In this document: positions 50,073-58,199 of the stretch, piece by piece | How positions within the stretch are numbered: the first letter of the stretch is position 1 | Layout of the letters: every line of letters starts with the position of its first letter | Program-made: the position numbers and the translations under genes | Assembly: GCA_027488155.1 (NCBI GenBank) | Contig: JAIYCE010000059.1 | Span: forward strand, 22,692 to 86,691 | Length of the DNA: 64,000 nt | Reading direction: 5' to 3' | DNA from: Hyphomicrobiales bacterium | Lineage (GTDB): Bacteria; Pseudomonadota; Alphaproteobacteria; Rhizobiales; Beijerinckiaceae | Notes under the pieces: generated by a model | What the model was told of the DNA's origin: nothing | Databases searched by the model: none | The model's input: only the letters and a program-made list of their open reading frames with translations

Positions 50073-50753
50073 ATGGACACGCTTCTTCAATCCGCCATTC
50101 CCATCCTCCAGATCATCTGGATCGACCTTGTGCTTTCGGGCGACAATGCGGTGGTCATCGCATTGGCATGCCGGGATTTACCGCCCAAGCAAAAGCGCAT
50201 GGGGATGATCTTAGGGGCCGGCGTTGCCATCGGCCTGCGGGTCCTGTTCGCGCTGATCGTGACGCAGCTCATGGCGCTGCCCTTCCTCAAGATTGTCGGC
50301 GCGCTGCTCCTGTTCTGGATCGCCTCGAAAATGCTCGTTGAGGAAGAGAGCGAAAAGGACATTCCGGCCAGCGACAAGCTGTGGCAGGCCGTGAAAACGA
50401 TTGCCATCGCCGATGCTGCCATGAGCCTGGACAATGTGCTGGCACTTGCTGCGGTCGCCCGCGGCGATGCCGGTCTTCTGATCTTCGGCCTGGTTGTTTC
50501 GATCCCCCTGATTATTGCAGGCGCTACCTTGGTGATGGCCATGGTTGCCCGCTTCCCCATCCTCGTTTGGGCTGGCGCGGCACTGTTGGGCTGGATTTCT
50601 GGCGAGATGTTCGTTTCCGACCCATATCTTGTGGGCCAATTCGGAGAAGAACTCACCAAAAAGCTCCATTATCCGGCGGCGCTTCTCGGGGCTGTTGTCG
50701 TGGTCGGGATCGGCTACATGCTACGGCGCAAACAAGGGCATCATTCGGCCTGA
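50073..50753 (+). CDS. TerC family integral membrane protein (YjbE type)
   Basis: Polytopic inner-membrane protein of 226 residues. TerC hallmarks are IWIDLVLSGDNAVVIALACRDL and the second acidic motif AIADAAMSLDNVLALAA. Family members are linked to tellurite resistance or Mn export; the short YjbE group is often tied to manganese. No tellurite genes are nearby. Confidence 0.87.
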   Translation: MDTLLQSAIPILQIIWIDLVLSGDNAVVIALACRDLPPKQKRMGMILGAGVAIGLRVLFALIVTQLMALPFLKIVGALLLFWIASKMLVEEESEKDIPASDKLWQAVKTIAIADAAMSLDNVLALAAVARGDAGLLIFGLVVSIPLIIAGATLVMAMVARFPILVWAGAALLGWISGEMFVSDPYLVGQFGEELTKKLHYPAALLGAVVVVGIGYMLRRKQGHHSA

Positions 50754-50760
50754 CCGTAGC

Positions 50761-51483
50761 ATGAGGCCTTCCGAGAAGCCGGGCATTACACTCACGCGCG
50801 CTGGCCTTGCGGAAGGGGTGCGCCTGACCCTGCCAATTCTACCCAGCATGTCATTGTTCGGGATGGCTTATGGTGCTGCAGCTGCGCAGACCAGCATGAG
50901 CCTTCTTGAAGCTGTGCTCTCATCGTGGATCGTCTTTGCAGGCGCGGCCCAGATGGTGGGGCTAGAACTGTGGCGCGAAGATTGGACCCTCGCGGCCATT
51001 TTAGGCATCGCGCTTATCGTAGGCACTGTGAATTCGCGTCTCATTCTGATGGGCGCGTCCCTCCATTCTTGGCTTGGCGGTCTGCGACCGCTGCTGCGCT
51101 GGCCAAGCCTGTTCTTTCTCACCGATGCGAGTTGGATCATTTCTGAGCGCTATCGTGCACAAGGCGGAACCGACGCCGGAATCTATCTAGGTGCCGGCCT
51201 CCTGTTGTGGCTGGTTTGGGGCGCTGTGACGATCCCCGGCTATTTGATTTCTAGCCTTGTGCCAGATCCGAACAAATTCGGGCTCGACCTTGTGATGCCG
51301 CTGTTCTTCATTCTGATGCTAGTGCCGATGTGGAAGAGCAGTGCCGATCTTGTGCCATGGTGTGTCGCCGGCGCCGTTGCCTCGCTCGTCTGGATGACCG
51401 TGCCGGGCTACGCGTTCATCGTGGCAGGCGCGCTTGCCGGAGCGCTGACCGCAGCCTTTCTGCCGGAGCGCGCGCGTGTCTGA
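50761..51483 (+). CDS. azlC: AzlC family branched-chain amino acid exporter, large subunit
   Basis: Membrane exporter subunit of 240 residues. The family segment LTLPILPSMSLFGMAYGAAAAQ and FAGAAQMVGLELW are visible. The track start at 50545 lies inside the TerC gene; the ATG at 50761 is used. Overlaps azlD by 8 bases, so the two act as a pair like BrnFE. Confidence 0.88.
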   Translation: MRPSEKPGITLTRAGLAEGVRLTLPILPSMSLFGMAYGAAAAQTSMSLLEAVLSSWIVFAGAAQMVGLELWREDWTLAAILGIALIVGTVNSRLILMGASLHSWLGGLRPLLRWPSLFFLTDASWIISERYRAQGGTDAGIYLGAGLLLWLVWGAVTIPGYLISSLVPDPNKFGLDLVMPLFFILMLVPMWKSSADLVPWCVAGAVASLVWMTVPGYAFIVAGALAGALTAAFLPERARV

Positions 51484-51805
51484 GCGTATCGACGAATGGT
51501 TCGCCATCACACCGCTCTCTTTCCTTGCCATTTGTGCCATGATGGCGGCGACCTATTGCTGCCGTGCAGGTGGCTTCTGGCTGATGCAGCACGTACCGTT
51601 GACAGCGCGCGTGCGGCGGGGATTGGCGGCACTCCCGGGCTCAATCGTAATGGCGACCGTCATACCGCTGATGTTGCGCGGCGGGTGGCCCGCAACCATT
51701 GGCATTACGCTCGCCTTTCTTACCATGCTGAAGTTGCGCAATGAGTTAGTTGCGCTCCTCGCTGGGCTTGCCGCCGTTGCAGCCGCCCGCGCGGCTGGAC
51801 TTTGA
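51476..51805 (+). CDS. azlD: AzlD family branched-chain amino acid exporter, small subunit
   Basis: Small membrane protein of 109 residues with four hydrophobic segments, ending the azlCD pair. The MMAATYCCRAGGFWLM and ALPGSIVMATVIPLML segments fit the AzlD (PF05437) family. Two adjacent cysteines in the first helix are unusual but may be neutral. Confidence 0.85.
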   Translation: MSERIDEWFAITPLSFLAICAMMAATYCCRAGGFWLMQHVPLTARVRRGLAALPGSIVMATVIPLMLRGGWPATIGITLAFLTMLKLRNELVALLAGLAAVAAARAAGL

Positions 51806-51822
51806 GCGGCCCGGCCTCGCAA

Positions 51823-52995
51823 TCAGTTCGGATCGACACCAACCGGCACAATGCCTTTGCCACGGACATAACGAGCAAAGAATACATTATCAGGCCGGAG
51901 CGCATCATGATCGGTTGGCGTGAAAGCAGGATCGTAATTGCGGACCAGACCTTGCCAAGGCGGCAGGCGCTCAAGCGCATCGCGCACGGCGGCAGGTTCA
52001 ACACTCCCTGCCTTCTCAATAGCATAAGCAGCCGCGTACGTTAGATCATAAGCATGAGCAATTCCCACCGGGCTTTCAATGGCCTCAACCGTGGCAAGCG
52101 CGAAACGCTCTTTCAGTGCCGCAAGCACGCGCGTCTTGACCGGGTTGGGCGGGCCATAAAATGAATAAGTTTGAATAACTTTCAAATCGATAGAATGTAA
52201 GGCCTCTCCCACCATTCGCTCGAATGCACCGCCGGTAATTCCCCAATGCGCTAGAATGGGAACATTGCGATGGCGGCTCGCTGCAACTTCACGCGTGAGA
52301 ATAGCCCCTTCCGCTTCGTTGCCAACGAAAATAATGGTTTGTGCGCCATGGCTAACGAGACTGTCGAAATGGGCAATCAAAGTTTTGTCACCCCAATGAT
52401 ACCATTCATTGCCAATGACAGTGACGCCTGCGGCGCTGGCAGCCTTATCGATAGCTGCAACATTGCTACGCCCCCATGCCGTGTTGGGCGTGATCACGCC
52501 AATCTTCTGATGTCCCGATTTGACTGCTTCTGCGATGAATGCAGGGCCGGCCCATGAATCCTTCAACGACAGACGAAACACCCAAGATGGTTTGATCGAC
52601 ATATCGGTGATGGCATCGGCGGAGCCCCATGGATTGAGTAGAAGCGTTTTCAATTCATTGGCGATAGGGGCAACTTCGATATAGGTCGGGCTGAATTTTC
52701 CACCAAACACACCAAGGATTGTGGGGTCTGCCCCGGCTACACGAAAATTATCGACGCCGATGGCCGTAATGCCCTTATTGTCCGATGTCTTGAGTTCAAA
52801 CCGCCGACCGAGCACGCCGCCTTTGGCATTGATCTCATCCATCGCAATGCGAATGCCGCGCTCTATAGACTGGGCAGATGTGCTCGTCTTGTTCCCATAC
52901 TCGGCATCGAGCAACAAATAGACTGGCTCCGATGCCATAACCGATGTGGTTATAACAAGACCGAGAAGCTTGAGGACGATGAAGCGCAACGACAT
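51823..52995 (-). CDS. Periplasmic ligand-binding protein (ABC branched-chain amino acid/urea type), stand-alone
   Basis: Type I periplasmic binding protein of 390 residues with a signal peptide (MSLRFIVLKLLGLVITTSVMAS). The core starts RGIRIAMDEINAKGGVLGRRF and continues GVITPNTAWGRSNV, as in LivJ/UrtA-type proteins. The track start at 53139 is inside the upstream gene; the ATG at 52995 is used. No permease or ATPase genes are near. Instead it follows a GGDEF-EAL gene by 29 bases on the same strand, suggesting a sensory rather than transport role. Ligand unknown. Confidence 0.85.
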   Translation of the reverse strand: MSLRFIVLKLLGLVITTSVMASEPVYLLLDAEYGNKTSTSAQSIERGIRIAMDEINAKGGVLGRRFELKTSDNKGITAIGVDNFRVAGADPTILGVFGGKFSPTYIEVAPIANELKTLLLNPWGSADAITDMSIKPSWVFRLSLKDSWAGPAFIAEAVKSGHQKIGVITPNTAWGRSNVAAIDKAASAAGVTVIGNEWYHWGDKTLIAHFDSLVSHGAQTIIFVGNEAEGAILTREVAASRHRNVPILAHWGITGGAFERMVGEALHSIDLKVIQTYSFYGPPNPVKTRVLAALKERFALATVEAIESPVGIAHAYDLTYAAAYAIEKAGSVEPAAVRDALERLPPWQGLVRNYDPAFTPTDHDALRPDNVFFARYVRGKGIVPVGVDPN

Positions 52996-53024
52996 GGGAC
53001 CCGACCTACAACATGACAATTGAT

Positions 53025-55754
53025 CTACGAGACCTCTTCGGGGAGCGTGCATTTGGCCGCATTCACCTCGAACACATAGGCACGCAATGCGTCGATTGTG
53101 AGAGCGCGGGCGAAAAAGTAACCTTGAACGTAATGACACCGTAGACGTTTAAGCGCATCGAATTGCGCTTTCGTCTCGACGCCTTCTGCCAAGGTTGTCA
53201 TACCGAGAGAATCGGCAATAGTGATGATAGCGTTTACGATTCCATCGGAATCGGTGTCACCCGGCAGACCGGCGACAAAAGAGCTATCGATTTTCAGACG
53301 TGTAACCGGTAGACGCTGCAAGCGGCTTAGCGATGAGTAGCCAACGCCAAAATCATCGATTGCTATTTCGACGCCGCGATCGCGCAATTCTTTCAGTGTT
53401 TCGATGGCTTGGGGTTGATCGCCTGCGAGAACAGTTTCGGTGACTTCGATCTCAAGTCTGTCGAGCGGAAAATCATTGAGCGCTGCAATACGTTCGATTC
53501 GCTCAACGATGTTGTTTTCAGCGCAATCATTCGCCGAGAAATTGACAGCGAGGCGTAATTGGTCGCCGTTCTCGCGAATGATGTGCGCCGTATCGCTCAT
53601 CGTCCGCATGAGCATGGTCTCCGTCAATCGCGGCATGAGACCGCTATCTTCGGCGACACTTGTGGCTTCATAAGCCGGCACCGCGCCAAGCTCGTCGTCA
53701 GTCCAGCGCAATAAGGCCTCAAACCCAAAGACAAATCCCGTTTGGACATCGATCTGCGGTTGATAATGAAACGCGAGGGTGTTTTCATCGAGCGCTTGAC
53801 GTAAACGCGCTTCGACCCGGTAGCGACGATCGTTGATATTGCGAATATGCGTGGAGAATAACTCGGCACGCCCCTTACCCGCGCCTTTTGCATAGTTCAA
53901 CGCAAGATCGGCATGGCGCATCAAATCATCGACATTACCCGCATCGTCGGGGAAGAGGCTGATTCCGATCGTCATGCCGACCGTGACAGTCTCGCCTGAT
54001 TCAATTGTAATCGGCATGCTGACGATATCGATCAACGCATTTGCAAGTGTAATTGCCGCATCGGGATCAGCGACTGTATCAAGAAGCACCATGAATTCAT
54101 CGCCACCGCGCCGTGAAACAATGTCCGATGCACGCAAACGTGTCTTTAAGCGATCGGCAACGACTCGGATGATCTCATCCCCCGCCGAATGGCTGAAGAC
54201 ATCGTTGACGATCTTGAAACGATCAAGATCAAGAAAAAGGAGAGCCAGCTTTTCGCCGGAGCGCGAAGCACGGCTCATAGAGCGGGCGGCGGTTTGCTCG
54301 AAGAAGTTTCGATTGTAAAGCCCCGTTAACCCATCATGATGGGCCACATAAGCAAGAGCCTTCTGCGCATTCTTCTGTGCTGTGATATCGGAAAGAACGC
54401 AGACATATTCCGTTGTGAGGTCATCATCCTGCGTTGCAACCGGGCTCAGGGTCATCTGAAGGTTCAATGCCTCCGTCTGGGATTGAAATAGCAATTCCCG
54501 TTTGACAACCTCACCACGCCGGGCCGCCTTCAAGGCGTTGGCGATAGCGCCCTCTGCGTCGGCAAATGGCAATGTCCAAATGGCCCGGCCGATGAGATCG
54601 CCAGGTGTGAGATTTACCAACCTTTCAAAAGCTGCGTTGGATTCAATGATACGCCCATGCCGATTAAGCACCACGATTCCCTCGCCGGACGAGCGGAACA
54701 CGGCAGCGGTTTGTTCGAGATTATGCATCAAGCGGCGTTGCTGCATGAACGCGCTGTTCAGCGTATCGGCGAGAATCTTTAATTCGCTTGACCATCCACG
54801 CGGCGTCAGCGTGGCGGGTTCACCTGCAGCAAAACGCGTAGAGGCCTCTGTTAGCAGAGCAAGCTGCCATGTGATGCGGTCTGCAAAACGACGGGCCATG
54901 AGCGCACTCAACGCCGAAAGCAGCAATGCGGCTGCTAACCCCATCAGCGTAAACTGGCGCGCAATATCGGCAAGCGGATCACCGATAAAATAGAGACTGA
55001 TTGTGAGGTTGAGCGAAGCATCTTCATAGGCGATGCGAATCTGGCGCTGGACTGCGAGACGCCCAAGGATTGAATCGTTGGGCTCGAGCTGTTCGCCACT
55101 CGGCTCGATCGTTATGGCGAAATCGCGACCGCCAAAGCGTTGAACGGGGGCCATAATGGCACCAAAATCATAGGTCTGAGCGAGCACGCCCATAGACCCT
55201 TCAAGATAGGGGTATGAAACGGAGGCTGCGATGGCAAGGCGGCGTTGCGCACCGGTTTGACCTGGCTGCGGCGGCAGCATCGTAACAATGGGCTTGGCAT
55301 CCCGTAGCGCCTGCGCAGCCATGATGCTTACGGCGGCTGGGCCAGCCCGCATATTCTGTTCCGTCGAAAGGACAGGGCGAGCGCGATAATCGAACAGGTA
55401 GGATTGGCCACCCAAAGCATAAGCGGCTTCCGATTGCAGGCTCCTCAAAAAGGGGAGAAGCACCGCGCCGCGATCTTTCGTGTCCATGAGCGCCGTCGAA
55501 ACAATCGGCGAACGCGCCAAGCGCACAGCATCGCGGATCAGACCCTCAATGACGAGAGACAGGCGCTCTTCAACGAGGCGGCTCGTAAACTGCGCTTCGC
55601 CGACAAGGCGTTCGCGCGCAAAGCTGATGGCGGCCACAACCGAGACAAGCGTGAGCAGGACCACAATTGCCGTCGTACTGAGGCTCGCCAGAAGCGCGAT
55701 GCGCCCGCGCAAAGTAGGCGGCAAAGGCAGGATGGTTCGAAAACGATCTGGCAA
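53025..55754 (-). CDS. Membrane-bound GGDEF-EAL protein with PAS domain (c-di-GMP synthesis and breakdown)
   Basis: A 909-residue protein. A membrane helix near residues 18-46 and another near 266-288 enclose a periplasmic sensor region of about 220 residues. A HAMP-like segment follows, then a PAS domain (about 345-460). The GGDEF domain has an intact GGDEF at 550-554 and an inhibitory I-site RASD at 541-544. The EAL domain has FEALLRW near 678, the metal motif IAIDDFGVGYSSL, the lysine in TRLKIDSSFV, EGVETK and QGYFFAR, so both activities look intact. It precedes a stand-alone binding protein in the same transcript, a likely ligand-sensing partner. Confidence 0.92.
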   Translation of the reverse strand: MPDRFRTILPLPPTLRGRIALLASLSTTAIVVLLTLVSVVAAISFARERLVGEAQFTSRLVEERLSLVIEGLIRDAVRLARSPIVSTALMDTKDRGAVLLPFLRSLQSEAAYALGGQSYLFDYRARPVLSTEQNMRAGPAAVSIMAAQALRDAKPIVTMLPPQPGQTGAQRRLAIAASVSYPYLEGSMGVLAQTYDFGAIMAPVQRFGGRDFAITIEPSGEQLEPNDSILGRLAVQRQIRIAYEDASLNLTISLYFIGDPLADIARQFTLMGLAAALLLSALSALMARRFADRITWQLALLTEASTRFAAGEPATLTPRGWSSELKILADTLNSAFMQQRRLMHNLEQTAAVFRSSGEGIVVLNRHGRIIESNAAFERLVNLTPGDLIGRAIWTLPFADAEGAIANALKAARRGEVVKRELLFQSQTEALNLQMTLSPVATQDDDLTTEYVCVLSDITAQKNAQKALAYVAHHDGLTGLYNRNFFEQTAARSMSRASRSGEKLALLFLDLDRFKIVNDVFSHSAGDEIIRVVADRLKTRLRASDIVSRRGGDEFMVLLDTVADPDAAITLANALIDIVSMPITIESGETVTVGMTIGISLFPDDAGNVDDLMRHADLALNYAKGAGKGRAELFSTHIRNINDRRYRVEARLRQALDENTLAFHYQPQIDVQTGFVFGFEALLRWTDDELGAVPAYEATSVAEDSGLMPRLTETMLMRTMSDTAHIIRENGDQLRLAVNFSANDCAENNIVERIERIAALNDFPLDRLEIEVTETVLAGDQPQAIETLKELRDRGVEIAIDDFGVGYSSLSRLQRLPVTRLKIDSSFVAGLPGDTDSDGIVNAIITIADSLGMTTLAEGVETKAQFDALKRLRCHYVQGYFFARALTIDALRAYVFEVNAAKCTLPEEVS

Positions 55755-55952
55755 GCCCTACCCCGAAGTTCCCTTTCGACAGGCCCTTTTTTCTTATCCG
55801 ATTTCTCGACCGTTGCGTGACGAAACAAAGGTCAATTCTGCGGAAGATTACCAAAACGGGTCAGGCGCGGCGCTTCCGGGCCGACCCGCAACACAAAATC
55901 GAAACGCCGTTCGCCGAGCTTGATCGAGCGCAAACGCAGACGCGCTCCTTTG

Positions 55953-55970
55953 TGTCAATTAAATTGGACA
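55953..55970. promoter_or_regulatory. TGT-N12-ACA motif upstream of the bchE relic (possible PpsR/CrtJ-type operator)
   Basis: The sequence TGTCAATTAAATTGGACA contains TGT-N12-ACA, the recognition pattern of the photosynthesis repressor PpsR/CrtJ. It ends 13 bases before the GTG that opens the bchE-like fragment. TGT-N12-ACA alone is short and could arise by chance; the location beside a bacteriochlorophyll gene remnant is what makes it notable. Confidence 0.4.
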
Positions 55971-55983
55971 GTCGAAGAGGCAA

Positions 55984-56340
55984 TGTGCGCAGTCTGTTCG
56001 TCTGCCCAAACTTTCATTCTAGTGGTGCCCAGATTGCCGGATCATGGCCACCCGCATGGGGCACTTATCTTTCAGACCATCTCCGACAGGCAGGTTTCGG
56101 CCAAATTCATTTCATCGACACGATGAGGCAGAATGTCTGCGATGAGGACGTTTTGAAGATTGCGTCCGAAATGGCTCCCCGTGCGGTATCGTTTTGAGCG
56201 GCGCAAAAACGAACCTTCTCGACAAGCAAGCGCTGAGCGAAGCGCCGTGTGTCGGCGTGATTGTGCGCGGCAAGGGCGAGCAAGCCTGCACCGCATCGAT
56301 GAGCGCGATCTGCAACGGACGTTGGCCGCATATCTTTTAT
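55984..56340 (+). pseudogene. bchE: Remnant of bchE (anaerobic Mg-protoporphyrin IX monomethyl ester cyclase), N-terminal domain only
   Basis: From a GTG at 55984 with AGAGG upstream, the frame reads VRSLFVCPNFHSSGAQIAGS, then WPPAWGTYLSDHLRQAGFGQ and IHFIDTMRQN. This matches the conserved start of BchE (HPNxHSGGAEIAGxWPPAW). The frame stops at 56197. A second frame from 56194 resumes with LSEAPCVGVIVRGKGEQ and SAICNGRWP, which corresponds to a later BchE segment (xEAPWxDxIVRGEGE). Compared with the family from memory, roughly 40 codons between the two are lost. Nothing of the radical SAM domain follows. It is a broken gene, probably a relic of phototrophic ancestry or of transferred photosynthesis genes. 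Confidence 0.72.
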
Positions 56341-56724
56341 CGCGTGCCATCGCATAACATGTTTGGACCTTCATAGGCTCAGGACAATTTTGTATCAGCA
56401 CGCCGTGGCAATGCGAGCTCGCGCATAATGCACCGATCCACAGAGAACGCGCCTAGAGCTGTCTATGCGCTTGGCATGCGGCTCCATGCGAGTGGCACTG
56501 TCGCGTGCCGGTATCGCGCCACGCGTATTGCGAGGAAACGGAATGCTGCACACATAAAGATGTGTGGTTCGCCACTTTCGTACTGACGCGTTAGTCAGGG
56601 TAGCAAAATTGAACCCATTTTGAGTTTCCTCCGCTCCCCGGTTGGGTACGGTGCGATTGATTAAACCTGTCCTGTCTGAAAAGACGTTTCTTTCAGAATT
56701 CAGTTCGGTCGGGATCAAAGCACA
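56341..56724. other. Non-coding stretch between the bchE relic and the lipase gene
   Basis: No convincing gene. A hairpin (TCTGAAA / TTTCAGA, 56675-56697) lies about 30 bases before the lipase start and may be part of its leader. The ORFs listed here on the minus strand have no recognisable family features and overlap the start of the lipase gene. Confidence 0.5.
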
Positions 56725-58047
56725 ATGAAATCGAAGATACTCAAGGCTATGCTGGGTTGCGCCACTGCAGCGTTTCTCTGCGCCGGCACGATGGCACAGG
56801 CCGATATGTATCTGCCGCCCTTCTATGCGGCCGCGACGCAAATAAAGCCGCAAGGAAAACTCGGCCAAATTGTCAGGAAGGAAAAGATCCCGACAGCGAT
56901 TGCCAATGCGCAGGCCTGGCGCATTGCCTATGTCTCGTCCGACATGACGGGGAAGAAAACGATCGTCACCGGTATCGTCATCGCACCCAAGGGACCGGCA
57001 CCGAAAGCCGGGCGCCCCATCATGTCATGGGCGCATGGCACGACAGGAACCGCGCAGAATTGTGGCCCCTCGCAAGTTGGCAATGCCACTGCGCCGCTCA
57101 ACGAATATTTCCTGATGAGCGGAAATGCATGGACCGATTATGGTGTTCCCGCGATCAATGAATTCATCAAGGCAGGTTACGTCGTCGTCGCGACCGATTA
57201 TCAAGGTCTCGGTGGCGGCGGACAACATCAATATCAACTTGCCGTGACGCAGGCGCATGACACGATCGATGCGATCCGCGCAGCAGGCAGCCTCAAAGCC
57301 ACGGGCGCAGGCAAGACCGCCATTCTCTATGGCTGGTCGCAGGGTGGCAGTGCAGTGACAGCGGCGGCGAGCGCGCCCGATTATATCAATCAAAAGGGAA
57401 CGGCTTTCGACGGCATCACGATTGCCGGCGTTGTGGCGATGGCACCGCCCGATTTTAAAACGCTGACGCCACCCGGCGGACTGACCGATGCCAATGCACC
57501 GATCATGATGACCAATATTGCAAAATCCTTTTCGGCGAGCCTGCCCAACTTCACGCATTTCACGATGACCTTGTGGGGGGCGCAGGCGGCGTTTCCCGAC
57601 AAGTTGAAACTGAGCGATGCGTTGACGGACGAGGGCGTCAAAGCGGTTGAAACCATCATGCGTAACAAATGCGTCCATGGTTCAGCCGATGCGTTCAACT
57701 ATGCGTATGGCGATCAGTTCGCCACATTGATCAAGCCGAACATCGACAATGCCAAGGCATGGGGGCAGGCGCTGATCGACAGCGCCGGAACGAACGTGAA
57801 ACCGGTCGCGCCCGTCATCATCTATTGGGGCACGAAGGACATCGTCGCCCCGCCGATCATGCACAAGATCTACCGGGAAGAGATGTGCAAAATGGGCGGC
57901 AATGTCGCGCGCGTTCAACTCGCGGGCGAAAAGACGCATTTCGCAACGCCGGGCGCGTCGCAGCCGCTCTATCTACCTTGGATCGCCGACCGTCTAGCGG
58001 GCAAGCCCGCACCCGATGGCTGCGTGGCAGAACAGGTTCAGAAATGA
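56725..58047 (+). CDS. Secreted alpha/beta hydrolase, secretory-lipase-like
   Basis: A 440-residue exported protein with a signal peptide ending AGTMAQA. The nucleophile elbow is LYGWSQGGSAV; the region before it has SWAHGTTGTAQNCGPS and VATDYQGLGGGGQHQY, as in the LIP (secretory lipase) family. The late segment VIIYWGTKDIVAPP holds the likely catalytic aspartate, and the histidine may be in EKTHFATPGA. Four cysteines could form disulfides. It may act on esters in the periplasm or outside the cell; the substrate is not known. Confidence 0.85.
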   Translation: MKSKILKAMLGCATAAFLCAGTMAQADMYLPPFYAAATQIKPQGKLGQIVRKEKIPTAIANAQAWRIAYVSSDMTGKKTIVTGIVIAPKGPAPKAGRPIMSWAHGTTGTAQNCGPSQVGNATAPLNEYFLMSGNAWTDYGVPAINEFIKAGYVVVATDYQGLGGGGQHQYQLAVTQAHDTIDAIRAAGSLKATGAGKTAILYGWSQGGSAVTAAASAPDYINQKGTAFDGITIAGVVAMAPPDFKTLTPPGGLTDANAPIMMTNIAKSFSASLPNFTHFTMTLWGAQAAFPDKLKLSDALTDEGVKAVETIMRNKCVHGSADAFNYAYGDQFATLIKPNIDNAKAWGQALIDSAGTNVKPVAPVIIYWGTKDIVAPPIMHKIYREEMCKMGGNVARVQLAGEKTHFATPGASQPLYLPWIADRLAGKPAPDGCVAEQVQK

Positions 58048-58199
58048 TGTGCTGGACTAAGCGCCGGTTCTGATTATGGGCGGGGGAGACCCCGCCCTTT
58101 TACATGCGGCACCCGCCCGCAAGTGCGCTTCGTTGACCGGAAGCCCCATTTCCGACACAACACCGGGCTGAAGATCCCCCGCTTCCCCATCGTCCGGTG

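Noticed and set aside
55817-56197. Treating the 126-aa ORF as a real gene from its ATG at 55817
   Set aside because: The first 55 residues have no similarity to the family and run through the TGT-N12-ACA motif. The BchE-like part starts at the GTG at 55984 and the frame is then broken.
56395-56868. Minus-strand ORF of 157 aa before and over the lipase start
   Set aside because: It overlaps the signal-peptide region of the lipase, has no family features and begins within a well-supported gene.
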